A program made the position numbers and the translations under genes. Below, one piece after another: positions 44,298 to 53,938 of a DNA stretch of 64,000 nt. The stretch is from NCBI GenBank assembly GCA_034519515.1, contig JAXHOK010000055.1:124001-188000 (forward strand), in the 5' to 3' direction. Position 1 is the first letter of the stretch, and each line of letters begins with the position of its first letter. The stretch comes from Arcicella sp034519515. GTDB lineage: Bacteria > Bacteroidota > Bacteroidia > Cytophagales > Spirosomataceae. The notes under the pieces were generated by a model. The model searched no databases, was not told where the DNA came from, and was given only the letters and a program-made list of their open reading frames with translations.

Positions 44298-44564
44298 ATG
44301 CCCGAAAAACAAAATCCCTTCCAAAATCTCCGCCCAATGTTATTAGCCGTAACCATTGGAATGTTGCAATTATTCTTTTGGGTTGAAGTTTTAGTAATGA
44401 CTTTATTAGGATATTTTTGGCATAAAAACCCCGAAGAAGCCACAAAAAACAATACGCCCGAAGGCTTTGCAGTCTTGGGCGTATTGCTGATTTTAACATT
44501 TTTAGTGAAAAAGAAAATTGAGAAATTATTGAAAATCACTCTTCATAATAATACCCAAAAATAA
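44298..44564 (+). CDS. Small two-TM membrane protein next to higA
   Basis: An 88-residue protein starting 2 bp after the higA stop. Two membrane segments (about 14-40 and 60-76) are joined by a charged loop with WHKNPEEATKNNTPE. No family recognised. Its last 29 bp overlap the end of the convergent haem lipoprotein gene. Its tight spacing suggests co-transcription with higBA. Confidence 0.6.
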   Translation: MPEKQNPFQNLRPMLLAVTIGMLQLFFWVEVLVMTLLGYFWHKNPEEATKNNTPEGFAVLGVLLILTFLVKKKIEKLLKITLHNNTQK

Positions 44565-45903
44565 TATTCATTTCATCATCGGAAGTCAAGCCGAAAGATA
44601 TTTTCTGGTTTGAAGTATTATTATACGTTACGACCGAAGTAAGTCCTTCACCTTTCTTCAAAACGATGGGTGTTGTAAAATTTTTCACCAAAGGATGTTC
44701 CCAGTCCAAATTTTCATAAACAACCTCTCCATCTCTGCTTCCTCCTTTGATTTTGATAATGTATTTTTCACCGTACTTGTGCGTATGCGAAGTCAGTGAT
44801 ACGATTTTTACATTTTTATCAAAAACAAAATCTTTGGTAATCGTTGTCTTTTGATTGGCTGGAATATTTAGGTTTATATTATTAAAATCAATCGTTTTTA
44901 CGACGTATTTGACCTTTGCTTTATCGGTTGTGTAAAGATTTACCACATTTTCACCCAATAACGTACCATTCGTTTTATTAAAATAATGTGGATTCAAATC
45001 TATTGAATAATTGGCAGGAAGTAGCAAAGCTGTTCCTTCTGGAAAATCATAGATTTGATTTGCCTCCGTACCACCGCCCAAAAAAACATGGTTAGACATT
45101 TGACCAAACGTTACAAAATTCAAAGAATTGTTGGGGTTGCGAAGATCTCGAACTTCGTCAATCGTGGGTAAACCTGTTTTATTCCTGAAATCATACAAAA
45201 CCATGTGATGACTATTTGGGCGAGACTGCAATTTGATTTTATTGACGTAAATTTCGGTAGTATTTCCTATATTTCTTCTCACGAAAAGTTCTCTTTCAAA
45301 ATTGGGCTGAATCGTAAATTTATCTACTTTCAACTGAAACCCTACCAATCCCTCCTCTTTGGGCGTTTTCATCGCTACAAAATTATCCACAACTGATACA
45401 CTGGGTGTTTTATCATCCAATAATTTAGCATCGGCAACTTCGCCCGTTTTGGGTGCTCCTGCCTCAATCCAACGGCGGATAAACTCAATCTGTCCCAAAT
45501 AAAGTGCTGTGCTTCCCAGAGGCATTGGTGCGGCATATTGCTTGCCCCCATGATGCGATGAATCCCAATTGAGTTTATGAAACAACAAACTTTCCAAAGA
45601 TTTATACGCCTTCACTCGTAAATGTCCATCCGCTTTTGAAAGAGCATTAAGGGGTGTTACACCCACTAAGTTCTCATAAGCCACCGTCTTTTCCAAGACC
45701 AATCCATGCTGTTTGAAAGAACCATCCGTAACGGAAGCATGACAGCCTGAAGTAGCACAGGTGGGCGTTAGAATTTTGTCTTGTATCAAACTAAAACTTG
45801 ATACTTCCGCAACCTTTGGAGCTTCCTCGGTTATCGTTTTGGTACAGGCTGACAACACTGCTAAAAAACTGATTATCAGCACAGTAGTTTTATAATAATA
45901 CAT
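44536..45903 (-). CDS. Lipoprotein with a CX4CH haem-like motif and copper-monooxygenase-like C-terminal part
   Basis: A 455-residue protein. The signal ends AVLSACTKT (lipobox). Near residue 49 is CATSGCHASV, a c-type haem-like motif with four residues between the cysteines, as seen in some planctomycete-type cytochromes. The fold up to about 155 includes the Met ligand region KQYAAPMPLGS. The C-terminal part (about 190-455) has HHMVLYDF and SHTHKYGEKYIIK, histidine patterns of PHM-type type II copper monooxygenases. A redox role at the envelope is likely; the substrate is unknown. Confidence 0.65.
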   Translation of the reverse strand: MYYYKTTVLIISFLAVLSACTKTITEEAPKVAEVSSFSLIQDKILTPTCATSGCHASVTDGSFKQHGLVLEKTVAYENLVGVTPLNALSKADGHLRVKAYKSLESLLFHKLNWDSSHHGGKQYAAPMPLGSTALYLGQIEFIRRWIEAGAPKTGEVADAKLLDDKTPSVSVVDNFVAMKTPKEEGLVGFQLKVDKFTIQPNFERELFVRRNIGNTTEIYVNKIKLQSRPNSHHMVLYDFRNKTGLPTIDEVRDLRNPNNSLNFVTFGQMSNHVFLGGGTEANQIYDFPEGTALLLPANYSIDLNPHYFNKTNGTLLGENVVNLYTTDKAKVKYVVKTIDFNNINLNIPANQKTTITKDFVFDKNVKIVSLTSHTHKYGEKYIIKIKGGSRDGEVVYENLDWEHPLVKNFTTPIVLKKGEGLTSVVTYNNTSNQKISFGLTSDDEMNIIFGYYYEE

Positions 45904-46165
45904 TTTTATTTGATTTTATTGATAAATTCTGAGCGATAAAAACTATCTTATATTTTACATTGCATACGCTAAAAAGTTTAAAAAAGATGCTTATACATAA
46001 CGTAAATATACCATTTTTTATGATAAAAATTAGAGTATATCACACCGACAGTTCAAAACAAGGCATGATTAATTCATGTAAAACCACGAAAAAGCACAAC
46101 TTTTACCTCGAAAAATGGTAGATTTGGACTTAATTTCAATTCTGAAAACCCTAAAAACTCTTTTC

Positions 46166-47771
46166 ATGACACAACAATCAACTAAAAGCAACCAATCTGC
46201 TCTTTACACTTTAATGACCGTATGGTTTTTTTGGAGTTTCGTAGCGGCATCCAACGGGATTTTGATTCCACTATTTAAAGAAAAATTTACGCTTACTCAA
46301 ACCCAAGCCCAATTGGTTGATTTTGCATTTTATGCGGCTTATTTCATTGGTTCGATACTTTATTTGATTTTTTCCCGCATCATGGGTGGCGATATTCTGA
46401 ATAAAATTGGTTACAAAAACGGTATTGTCATTGGTCTGCTCATTTCTGCCCTCGGAACGTTAATGTTTTACCCTGCCGCCCAAACGGCTTCTTATCCGTT
46501 ATTATTGGCAGGTTTATTTATCGTTGGACTTGGTTTTTCACTCCAACAAACTGCAACCCAGCCTTTTATGATTGCACTTGGGCCACCCGAAACTGGAGCT
46601 CAACGTATCAATTTGGGCGGTGCGGTAAATAATCTTGGTGGAACAATTGGGCCAGCTTTGGTTTCTTACGCAATCTTCGGTTCGATTGCAAAAGATGCTG
46701 CCGCCAATGCGTCAATCGAAGATGTAAAAATACCTTATCTTATCTTAGGTGTTTTGTTTGCTTTGATGGCATTATTTTTCTGGATTTCTAAACTTCCTCG
46801 CATCAAAAACGATGAAGACGTACAGGTAAGCAATATCGTAATCGGTCTTCCATTGGCATTTTTGGTGCTTTGTGTAGGTGTTGCCGTTGCTTTTTCTATC
46901 GAAATAGCCATTACATTTACATTTATTCTTATAACAATTTTGATGATTGGCTACATGATTTATTCATTAGCAGGAAAATCAGGTGCAGTACAAAATGCAG
47001 GTTCGGTATTGAGCTACCCACAAGCAGTTTTGGGTATGACGGCTATTTTTGTTTATGTAGGCGTTGAAGTAACGATTGGCTCAAACCTCGGTGAATATTT
47101 AAAAGCAAAGCCGAGAATTTAGATTCTTCGCAAATCTCAAAATACGTTTCTTTGTTTTGGGGTAGTATGATGATTGGTCGTTGGACGGCTTCAATTAGCA
47201 ATTTTAACCCTTCCGAATCAATGAAAAAGATCCTTAATTGTGGTTGTGCCGTTTCGTGGCATTTGCCATTGTGTTGATTGCCAACTCATTATACAGTGGC
47301 GATGTTACCGACCTTCTACCCTACGCAGTTTGTATTCTGGTGATGATTATGGCGTATTTTGCCAGTAAAGAAAAACCTGTTCGCCTGTTGCTGATTTTCA
47401 CGGCATTAGGGGCAATTATGACCATCATCGGCGTGATGACTACTGGCGATACTGCACTTTTCGCCTTGACTTCGGGTGGCCTATTCTGTTCGGTTTTGTG
47501 GCCCAGTATTTTCTCTTTGGGAACGGCAGGTTTGGGAAAATTCACTAATCAAGGAGCCGCATTTTTGATTATGATGATTTTGGGAGGTTCAATTATTCCC
47601 GTAGTTCAAGGCAGAATTGCCGACACTTTTGGCATCCAAAGTTCTTATCTTTTAGCGGCAGCTTGCTTTGCTTATCTATTCATTTTTGGAATAATCGTAC
47701 AAAGCGTTTTGCGTAAACAAGGCATTGATTTTGATAAAGAAGTAGTGGCGGGCGGGAAATCTGGACATTAA
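46166..47771 (+). pseudogene. FHS-type sugar MFS transporter broken by clustered frameshifts
   Basis: From ATG 46166 (MTQQSTKSNQ) the N-terminal part is normal: FVAASNGILIPLFKEKF and NKIGYKNGIVIGL are typical of fucose/glucose-galactose permeases. After GSNLGEYLKAK (about 47110) the frame shifts. The next frame gives LDSSQISKYVSLFWGSMMIGRWTAS to about 47235. Two more shifts are needed to reach the frame VAFAIVLIANSLYSGDV, open to 47771. All pieces keep family sequence, so the indels are recent or are sequence errors confined to 47110-47260. Confidence 0.85.
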
Positions 47772-47780
47772 AAAGAAAAA

Positions 47781-48328
47781 ATGGAATTTGATGAAAATGG
47801 TTATTTGAAACCTTATAAAATTACTGAAATAGACATAACTACATTTGAGCGAACCTTCGTTTGAAACGATGATAGGAAAAAGTTGTTCGATGAATACCTG
47901 AATTATATTATCTTCTTGAAAGAGTTTGATTTAGGCATTTTTTTTTTCAGGGGATAGATGGGAGTTTTGTTTCAAAGAAAGTAAAACCTAAAGATATAGA
48001 TATTGTTACTTTTATTGAATACGAAAAATATGACCTTTATTTCAAAGAAATCACTAAATTGCAGAAACAATTTAAGGGATTAGATACTTATTTCGTAAAG
48101 GTTTTTCCAGAAAATCATCCCTCTGAGTTTCTCTATAAATTAGACAAAACAGAATGGGATTTTCAATTTTCATTCTCTCGAATAAACCCTAAAACTGGTA
48201 AATCTTCAAAAAAGGATTCGTTCAAATTAATTTTTAAGTATGTGGAAGGATATATCGTAAAATCATTGGCAAATGTTCTGGAAAGAATTGATAGATTAAA
48301 TACACCGTTTAATAAGTTTTTTGGATAA
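47781..48328 (+). pseudogene. DUF6932-like gene broken by a stop and a frameshift
   Basis: ATG 47781 opens MEFDENGYLKPYKITEIDITTFERTFV, then an in-frame TGA, then NDDRKKLFDEYLNYIIFLKEF in the same frame. At the T-run near 47940-47950 the frame shifts, continuing as IDGSFVSKKVKPKDIDIVTFIEYEKYDLYFKEI and on to 48328. The block IDGSFVSKK...DIDIVTF is the hallmark of the DUF6932/nucleotidyltransferase-like family as I remember it. A partner-gene remnant follows at 48439. Confidence 0.7.
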
Positions 48329-48355
48329 TTTTTACCCTAAAATCTTCGATTGGAG

Positions 48356-48436
48356 AACTTCCCGAAAGTAGAAACAACTTTCGGGAAGTAGCTTAGGAAT
48401 TCACTTCCCGAAAGTTACTTCTACTTTCGGGAAGTT
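48356..48436. repeat. Double CTTCCCGAAAGT hairpin, stand-alone module
   Basis: Two consecutive stems, each of AACTTCCCGAAAGT and ACTTTCGGGAAGT, separated by GCTTAGGAATTC. It is the same arrangement as the interior of the M1 elements but without their GGGAGCAT ends or a TTA/TAA duplication. It interrupts the region between two remnant genes. Confidence 0.85.
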
Positions 48437-48438
48437 GA

Positions 48439-48615
48439 AATAACTTATTAAACAGTGTATTAAATAATTTGATAAAAATTCATAAAAGTCAATCAAATCC
48501 TGATATTTTGGCAATTGAAGGGTATCAAAGATTAAAATTTCGGTATTCAAATCAAGTAAAAGAACTACTACATGAATTTGAAATAGAAGTAGAAATCCAC
48601 GAAAATACAGTTTGA
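48439..48615 (+). pseudogene. Short remnant reading frame upstream of the hydrolase
   Basis: An open frame without an ATG, reading LIKIHKSQSNPDILAIEGYQRLKFRYSNQVKELLHEFEIEVEIH and ending at a TGA at 48613-48615. It overlaps the start of the following hydrolase gene by 3 bp. It could be the end of a partner gene of the DUF6932-like pseudogene, its 5' part lost when the double hairpin arrived. Inference only. Confidence 0.4.
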
Positions 48616-49406
48616 AATCATTGAAATTACATTATCAAAAAATAGGAAATAACCCGAAAATCCTGCTCGCCTTTCACGGAATGGGGCAGGATTTTTCGTG
48701 TTTTCAAAATTTTGCCCAAACCTTTGAAAATCAATACACTACTTACCTTTTTGACCTGCCATATCACGGTAAAAGCGTTGGAATAAATGGCAATAATTAC
48801 GTTAAAAATGAAATTATTACGAAAGAAATTTGGAAGGAATATTTAGCGAAATTTTTAGCAGAAAACAACGTCCAAAACTTTTCCGTCATCGGTTTCAGTA
48901 TAGGCGGAAGATTTGCTCTGGCAACCGTTGAAACATTCACCGAAAGAATCGAAGAACTCATTTTATTGGCTCCCGATGGCGTAACAGAAGACCCCAAATA
49001 TATCTTGGCAACTCGTTATGGATTTACTCGCAAGATTTTTAAGTACGTTGTCCAAAATAATGCAAAATATCACACCTTCGCAGATTTACTCGCACGCAGG
49101 GGTATTGTGCATAAAAAAGTAGTAAAATTTGCCAAAATGATGGTGGACTCGCCTCAAAAACAAGAGCAAATTATCAGGGCTTGGATAGGTTTTCACCAAT
49201 TACGTTTTAACCTAAATAAATTGACACAACTTATTAATAATCAACAAATTAAGACTAAAATATTTATGGGAAAATATGATAAATTATTACCCACAAATAG
49301 AGTTTTCCCATTGACAAAAAGGCTAAAAAATGTAGAATTAATTGAACTTGAAGCAACGCATAGAAATTTGATTGAAAAGGTAACTAATTATTTAAAAAAT
49401 AGCTGA
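48612..49406 (+). CDS. Alpha/beta hydrolase
   Basis: A 264-residue protein from a TTG at 48612 (MKSLKLHYQKIGNN). The oxyanion region is LLAFHGMGQDFSCF, the nucleophile elbow is IGFSIGGRFAL (Ser about 96), the acid is in MGKYDKLLPT (Asp about 222), and the catalytic His in LEATHRNLIEK. These form a full Ser-Asp-His triad. Substrate unknown; the size and lack of signal suggest a cytoplasmic ester or lactone hydrolase. Confidence 0.85.
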   Translation: MKSLKLHYQKIGNNPKILLAFHGMGQDFSCFQNFAQTFENQYTTYLFDLPYHGKSVGINGNNYVKNEIITKEIWKEYLAKFLAENNVQNFSVIGFSIGGRFALATVETFTERIEELILLAPDGVTEDPKYILATRYGFTRKIFKYVVQNNAKYHTFADLLARRGIVHKKVVKFAKMMVDSPQKQEQIIRAWIGFHQLRFNLNKLTQLINNQQIKTKIFMGKYDKLLPTNRVFPLTKRLKNVELIELEATHRNLIEKVTNYLKNS

Positions 49407-49465
49407 ATGCCTAAAAAATGAACAAAATCCCATGACATACCGAACATCAAGCAACGAACATCGAA

Positions 49466-50752
49466 TTAAACCATCAACGGCATCACCAATTTAAACTCAC
49501 TCCCCTCTCCTATTTTACTTTTCAATTCAATTTTTCCTTTGTGTCCCTCAATCATTTCCTTTACGTAATATAACCCCAAACCAAAGCCTTTCACATTGTG
49601 TACATCGCCGGTGTGCACTCGAAAAAACTTATTGAAAACCTGTTTTTGGTCACGTTCTGCAATACCTATTCCATTATCTTTAATACTGATAATCAAGTCA
49701 TTAGCGATACTTTCAGTAGTAATTTTAATTATAGGATCACGTTCACAATACTTCATTCCATTGTCAATCAGGTTATGTAAAACATTGGTGAAATGTAATC
49801 TATCGGCTCTAATAATCACTTTTTTAGCTTCTAAATCCACAATCAAGTCTCCGTTTTTTTCCTTGAAAAGCGGCTCGCAACTGATGGATAAATCCTCTAA
49901 AAGTTCGTGAACATCCACTTCTTCAAAGTTTAACTTATCAATTTTTTGGGCAATATTAGCAGTTTGTAAAACCGTATCAACGTTCTTTTTCAAGCGTGCT
50001 GCCTCCTTCCTAATAATGGCGGCATAGCTCAATAATCGTTCAGGATTATCAACAATTTCGGGTTTCATTAGCACTTCGCTCGAAATAGAAATCGTTGAAA
50101 TAGGCGTTTTAAACTCATGCGTCATGTTGTTAATAAAGTCATTCTGAATTTCTGAGAGACGCTTTTGCTTAAAAATTAGCATCAATGAATACACAAAAAA
50201 TGCCATAACTACCAACAAAATTGCCGAAGAGATAAACCAATTATCCAAATCTCCCAAGAGATACCTTTTTTTATCTGGAAAATGAACGCCAAAATAATAA
50301 TTTGAGTTAGGAATATTCAAGACAGGAAAATCATACCGCATCGAAGAATCTGGACGAACGCCATTTTCAGATAATTCTATAAAAGATGAAAAAGTAATTT
50401 TTCGTTTATCACAGTCATAAATTCCAAACTCAAAATTGAGTCGGACATCAGTTTTTACAAATTCTTGTTTCAGAAACTCTTCCAAAATAGCAGGATTAAT
50501 CGTGTCATTTACCTGTACCGTATAGTAATTTGAAGTAATCCGCTCAACGGGTTTCAAAATCCTATTGTTCGGATTATTATTGAAATCCAGTAATCGCTTA
50601 CTCACTTTTCGTAATGCGTCCGTAACTCGCTGATCAAAATCTCGGTCTTCAAGGTTATAAGCCTGTTTAAACCAAAAATATTGCACCAAAACAACCCCAC
50701 CCAAAAGCAGAATTGACAATGCCACGAAAATTCTAAGTGTTTTTGAATTCAT
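49466..50752 (-). CDS. Membrane sensor histidine kinase
   Basis: A 428-residue protein. TM1 lies at about 7-28 and TM2 at about 172-194, with a periplasmic sensor segment between them. The H-box has His212 in NNMTHEFKTPIST. The ATPase domain has NLIDNGMKYCE (N box), IKDNGIGI (G1) and GFGLGLYYVKEM (G2). A response-regulator gene would normally be adjacent; none is visible. It follows comEC on the same strand, with an inverted repeat in the 70-bp gap. Confidence 0.92.
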   Translation of the reverse strand: MNSKTLRIFVALSILLLGGVVLVQYFWFKQAYNLEDRDFDQRVTDALRKVSKRLLDFNNNPNNRILKPVERITSNYYTVQVNDTINPAILEEFLKQEFVKTDVRLNFEFGIYDCDKRKITFSSFIELSENGVRPDSSMRYDFPVLNIPNSNYYFGVHFPDKKRYLLGDLDNWFISSAILLVVMAFFVYSLMLIFKQKRLSEIQNDFINNMTHEFKTPISTISISSEVLMKPEIVDNPERLLSYAAIIRKEAARLKKNVDTVLQTANIAQKIDKLNFEEVDVHELLEDLSISCEPLFKEKNGDLIVDLEAKKVIIRADRLHFTNVLHNLIDNGMKYCERDPIIKITTESIANDLIISIKDNGIGIAERDQKQVFNKFFRVHTGDVHNVKGFGLGLYYVKEMIEGHKGKIELKSKIGEGSEFKLVMPLMV

Positions 50753-50758
50753 AATTTT

Positions 50759-50820
50759 GTATCACGGGAATCTTTCCCGTGAAGCGTTATCCATTGTGCG
50801 GGAAAGATTCCCGTGATACA
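50759..50820. repeat. Intergenic palindrome (TATCACGGGAATC type)
   Basis: TGTATCACGGGAATCTTTCCCG (50759-50780) pairs with CGGGAAAGATTCCCGTGATACA (50799-50820). It lies between comEC and the kinase gene on the same strand and could end comEC transcripts. Related wording occurs at 60617. Confidence 0.85.
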
Positions 50821-50822
50821 TT

Positions 50823-52973
50823 TCATTCAACATTTAACGAACCAGATTCATTCAGATTATAATATCTTAATCCTAATTCTTCCGCTTGCAAAGATAATTT
50901 ATCAGCATACCAGTTAGTGTATGAAGCATCAATTATTAAATTTTTAAATTGTACTTTACCAATAATTTGCCCTAAGTCTTTAACTGATTTATTTGCCAAA
51001 ATTAAATAATCAACCGATACATTTTTAGCCTCAAAATCTTTATGTTTCATGTTTTTGCCAATCCACAAAAAGGTTTTATCTTGCCACGAAAATATCGTGA
51101 TGGAGTCAGTACTACAAACATTGACCAATCTGTTTGCATATTTGTAATTTTTCAATAAATTAACTTTTAACGTATTTCTTATGCCAAGACTTGACCAATA
51201 ATTATTTACCCGAAAACCAACATCATTTCTACTATCTAAAAAGGCTTTATCAGCCAAAAAAATGGCATTTTTACCTTCCACAAAAGTAATTCCAGAATGT
51301 TTAGGTATGGATAAAATTGTGGATAACTCTTGATTTTGTCTTTGCATTTTTCCGAGAATCAGTAAAAAAATTAAGTTACCCACAATTCCACAATTTATCC
51401 ACACCCAGTAATATTTACGAGTTTTCCATAGAGCAATTAATCCAAAAATCAAGCCATACATCAGCCACATTTCGTAAGTAGAAACCCAAAGAAATTTAGT
51501 GATTGAAAACGGCAAATTCTCTACAAAAAGCACGCTTTCGTTCAACCATAAAATTGTATATTTCAAACATTGACCTAAAAAATGGGTAATTGCAATTAAG
51601 TCAAAATAGAGAAATATGGAGGCTAAAATAACGAAAGATAAACCCACAATAAGCACGATTGAAGACAATAAAATCACGATGGGATTGGCAAAAAGAAAGT
51701 AATTTGGGAACTGATGAAAATAATAAATCGTAATCGGGAAGGTAGCGATTTGTGCAGCAACTGCTACCGTGGTAACTTTCCACGTTCGGTCGGCAAGCCA
51801 ATGGAAAATACTTTTATTTTTGTCAACAATAAATAATGGGTTGAGTTTGGGTTGAAAATAAATCATTCCAAAAACTGCTAAATAAGATAATTGAAAGCCA
51901 ACGCTAAAAAGAAAGTACGGATTATACAGCAATAATACAAAAACCGAAAAAGCGACTGTATTGTAAGAATTATGCTTTTTCTGAAAAGTTTGAGCAAATA
52001 GAATTATTGAAAACATAATCGTAGAACGCAAAACGGGCGAGGACAAACCCGTTACAAAAGCATAAAACCAAAGCACACTAAAAATCAAAAAGAAGAAAAC
52101 GATTTTTCCAGATTTCCCTTTTTTCTTTAATCTTCCGAAAGCCCAGAGTAAAACTGCATAAATCACACCTACGTGCAAACCCGAAACCGAAAGAACGTGA
52201 ATTGCCCCTGCGGCAGAATAGGCTTGCATCAAATCATTTGATAAATCATCCCGCTGTCCCAAAATCATAGCATTAGCAACTCCATACTGATTTTTACCTT
52301 CAACAAAGCCTGTGAGAATCGAATCTGCGTGAGCATTTGTTCGTAGAGCAAAATTTATTAAAACGTCAGAGGGTTCAAAATCTATTTTTTCGATGTTTTC
52401 TTGTCTTAAATACTGCTGAAATTCAATTTGCTGATAAGATAAATAATGTTTATAATCAAATTCTTCTGGATTTTTGGGTGAAGCTATTATTTGTGGAATT
52501 CCTTTTACAAAAAAGATGTCTCCGTAACGGGGCTTTTCCACAAAATGATTATCAAGATATAAGAGAATTTTTCCCGTAACGGGTAAAATTTCATTACCTA
52601 TTACAACCGACCGAAGCTCACCCACCGTCTTCCATGAATTTTCTTTTTCTTCGACCAAGTTATCTACAACAACCTCAAAATATTCAAACTTACCCACATG
52701 GTGAGAATAATGTTGAGAATTATTAACTTCCGTTCGGAGGAAAGAAATGACATAGCCAGAAAATATCAAAATCAAAGCCCCGAAAATTCCAGAGAGAATT
52801 TGGCTTTTGAACCTCGCTCTAAAAACAAAAAAAAAGACAAAACCCACCATCAGAAAAACAAGAAGTCCAATCAGAAGTTCAAGATTTTGAACAGGAGAAT
52901 AATGATAGAGAACTATTCCAATAATTAGGAAAAATGTAAAACGAACAAACGGAAATGCAGAAAAGTGATTCAT
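50823..52973 (-). CDS. comEC: ComEC/Rec2-family DNA uptake channel protein
   Basis: I chose ATG 52973 (MNHFSAFPFVRF), giving 716 residues. The N-terminal DUF4131-like part (about 60-200) contains VGELRSVVIGNE and YGDIFFVKG. The competence domain (about 215-510) is multi-pass with AAGAIHVLSVSGLHVGVIY and TGLSSPVLRSTIMFSI. The C-terminal 200 residues are a soluble tail without the full metallo-beta-lactamase HxHxDH motif, as in other Bacteroidota members. It carries single-stranded DNA across the inner membrane in transformation. Confidence 0.92.
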   Translation of the reverse strand: MNHFSAFPFVRFTFFLIIGIVLYHYSPVQNLELLIGLLVFLMVGFVFFFVFRARFKSQILSGIFGALILIFSGYVISFLRTEVNNSQHYSHHVGKFEYFEVVVDNLVEEKENSWKTVGELRSVVIGNEILPVTGKILLYLDNHFVEKPRYGDIFFVKGIPQIIASPKNPEEFDYKHYLSYQQIEFQQYLRQENIEKIDFEPSDVLINFALRTNAHADSILTGFVEGKNQYGVANAMILGQRDDLSNDLMQAYSAAGAIHVLSVSGLHVGVIYAVLLWAFGRLKKKGKSGKIVFFFLIFSVLWFYAFVTGLSSPVLRSTIMFSIILFAQTFQKKHNSYNTVAFSVFVLLLYNPYFLFSVGFQLSYLAVFGMIYFQPKLNPLFIVDKNKSIFHWLADRTWKVTTVAVAAQIATFPITIYYFHQFPNYFLFANPIVILLSSIVLIVGLSFVILASIFLYFDLIAITHFLGQCLKYTILWLNESVLFVENLPFSITKFLWVSTYEMWLMYGLIFGLIALWKTRKYYWVWINCGIVGNLIFLLILGKMQRQNQELSTILSIPKHSGITFVEGKNAIFLADKAFLDSRNDVGFRVNNYWSSLGIRNTLKVNLLKNYKYANRLVNVCSTDSITIFSWQDKTFLWIGKNMKHKDFEAKNVSVDYLILANKSVKDLGQIIGKVQFKNLIIDASYTNWYADKLSLQAEELGLRYYNLNESGSLNVE

Positions 52974-53094
52974 AATTATTATTTTAGTAATCAATTATAC
53001 AAAATAGAGAATTATTAGCAAAAAAAGAAATTTTTAAAATTGATTAAAATCTACTAATTTCATATTCGTAATATAACCGCTCAACAGCATAATA

Positions 53095-53873
53095 ATGAAA
53101 TTACGACCGCCATTACTAACTACAATTACCTTTCTACTTTTTTCTATTTCAATCTTTTCTCAACGAGTTGTAAAGACAGATGGATTTTCCATTACACCCA
53201 AACTTGGTGTGGCAAGTTTAATTGGTGAATTAGGAGAAATCTGGACAATGAATCCAAATGTAGGCTTTTGCGTCGAAAAAGGTATTTCCGAAAAAATTTA
53301 ACGTTTGGTTTAGAAATCATCGGAGGTAATCTTTCGGGTTTGGATAAAGATATTTATTCCGCCCGATTCCAAACAGACTTCTTTCAAATTCAAGCCTTAG
53401 CACTTTTCAACCTTTCTCGCTTTTCAAAAAATTACCTTAAAAATAATTTTGAAATTAAGGCTTATACGGGAGCAGGTTGGATTTGGTTTCATACGGATGT
53501 TTTTGATTTAAAAATGGGGAATTTCCTGAGAACTACCGCTGACGGCACAACTCGACATACTCAAATATTTCAGCAAGCAGGGGCTGGGGTGGGAGAAAAA
53601 GGTATTTTTTACACTCGGGAATTGGTTATCCCCATAGGATTATTATTAGATTGGCAATTTGGAGAAAGGATTGGATTGACCACAAATTTTGGTTACAATT
53701 GGGTTTATAATGATAAATTAGATGCCACAAATTCTTATAATCTACAAAATCCAAACATTATCGGAGGCATAAATTCATACAGCGAAACTGCTAATGATGG
53801 TTGGATCAATCTTTCAATTGGCTTAAAATATAGATTTCATGTCAAAAAATCTTGGTTACAAAGAGGTGTATAA
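53095..53873 (+). pseudogene. Outer-membrane protein gene split by a -1 frameshift at an A-run
   Basis: ATG 53095 opens a signal peptide (MKLRPPLLTTITFLLFS, ending IFSQ), and the frame runs to GISEKI and a TAA at about 53301. The rest of the barrel continues one frame back from NLTFGLEIIGGNLSG to 53873, ending FHVKKSW. The switch occurs in CGAAAAAATTTAAC (six As). Restoring one A gives a normal protein of about 259 residues. This could be mutation, phase variation or a homopolymer error. Confidence 0.8.
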
Positions 53874-53881
53874 TAACACAC

Positions 53882-53916
53882 AAAAGCCTTCAAACAAATT
53901 TAGTTTGAAGGCTTTT
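53882..53916. terminator. Bidirectional terminator hairpin
   Basis: AAAAGCCTTCAAAC (53882-53895) pairs with GTTTGAAGGCTTTT (53903-53916), between the convergent barrel and coiled-coil lipoprotein genes. Confidence 0.85.
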
Positions 53917-53938
53917 CAGTATTTTCTAAAATCGAAAC

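Noticed and set aside
53270..53310. Programmed -1 ribosomal frameshift for the split barrel protein
   Set aside because: The A6 run lets only the AAA codon re-pair; the preceding GAA would re-pair poorly as CGA, and no stimulatory structure is visible. Mutation, phase variation or error is simpler.
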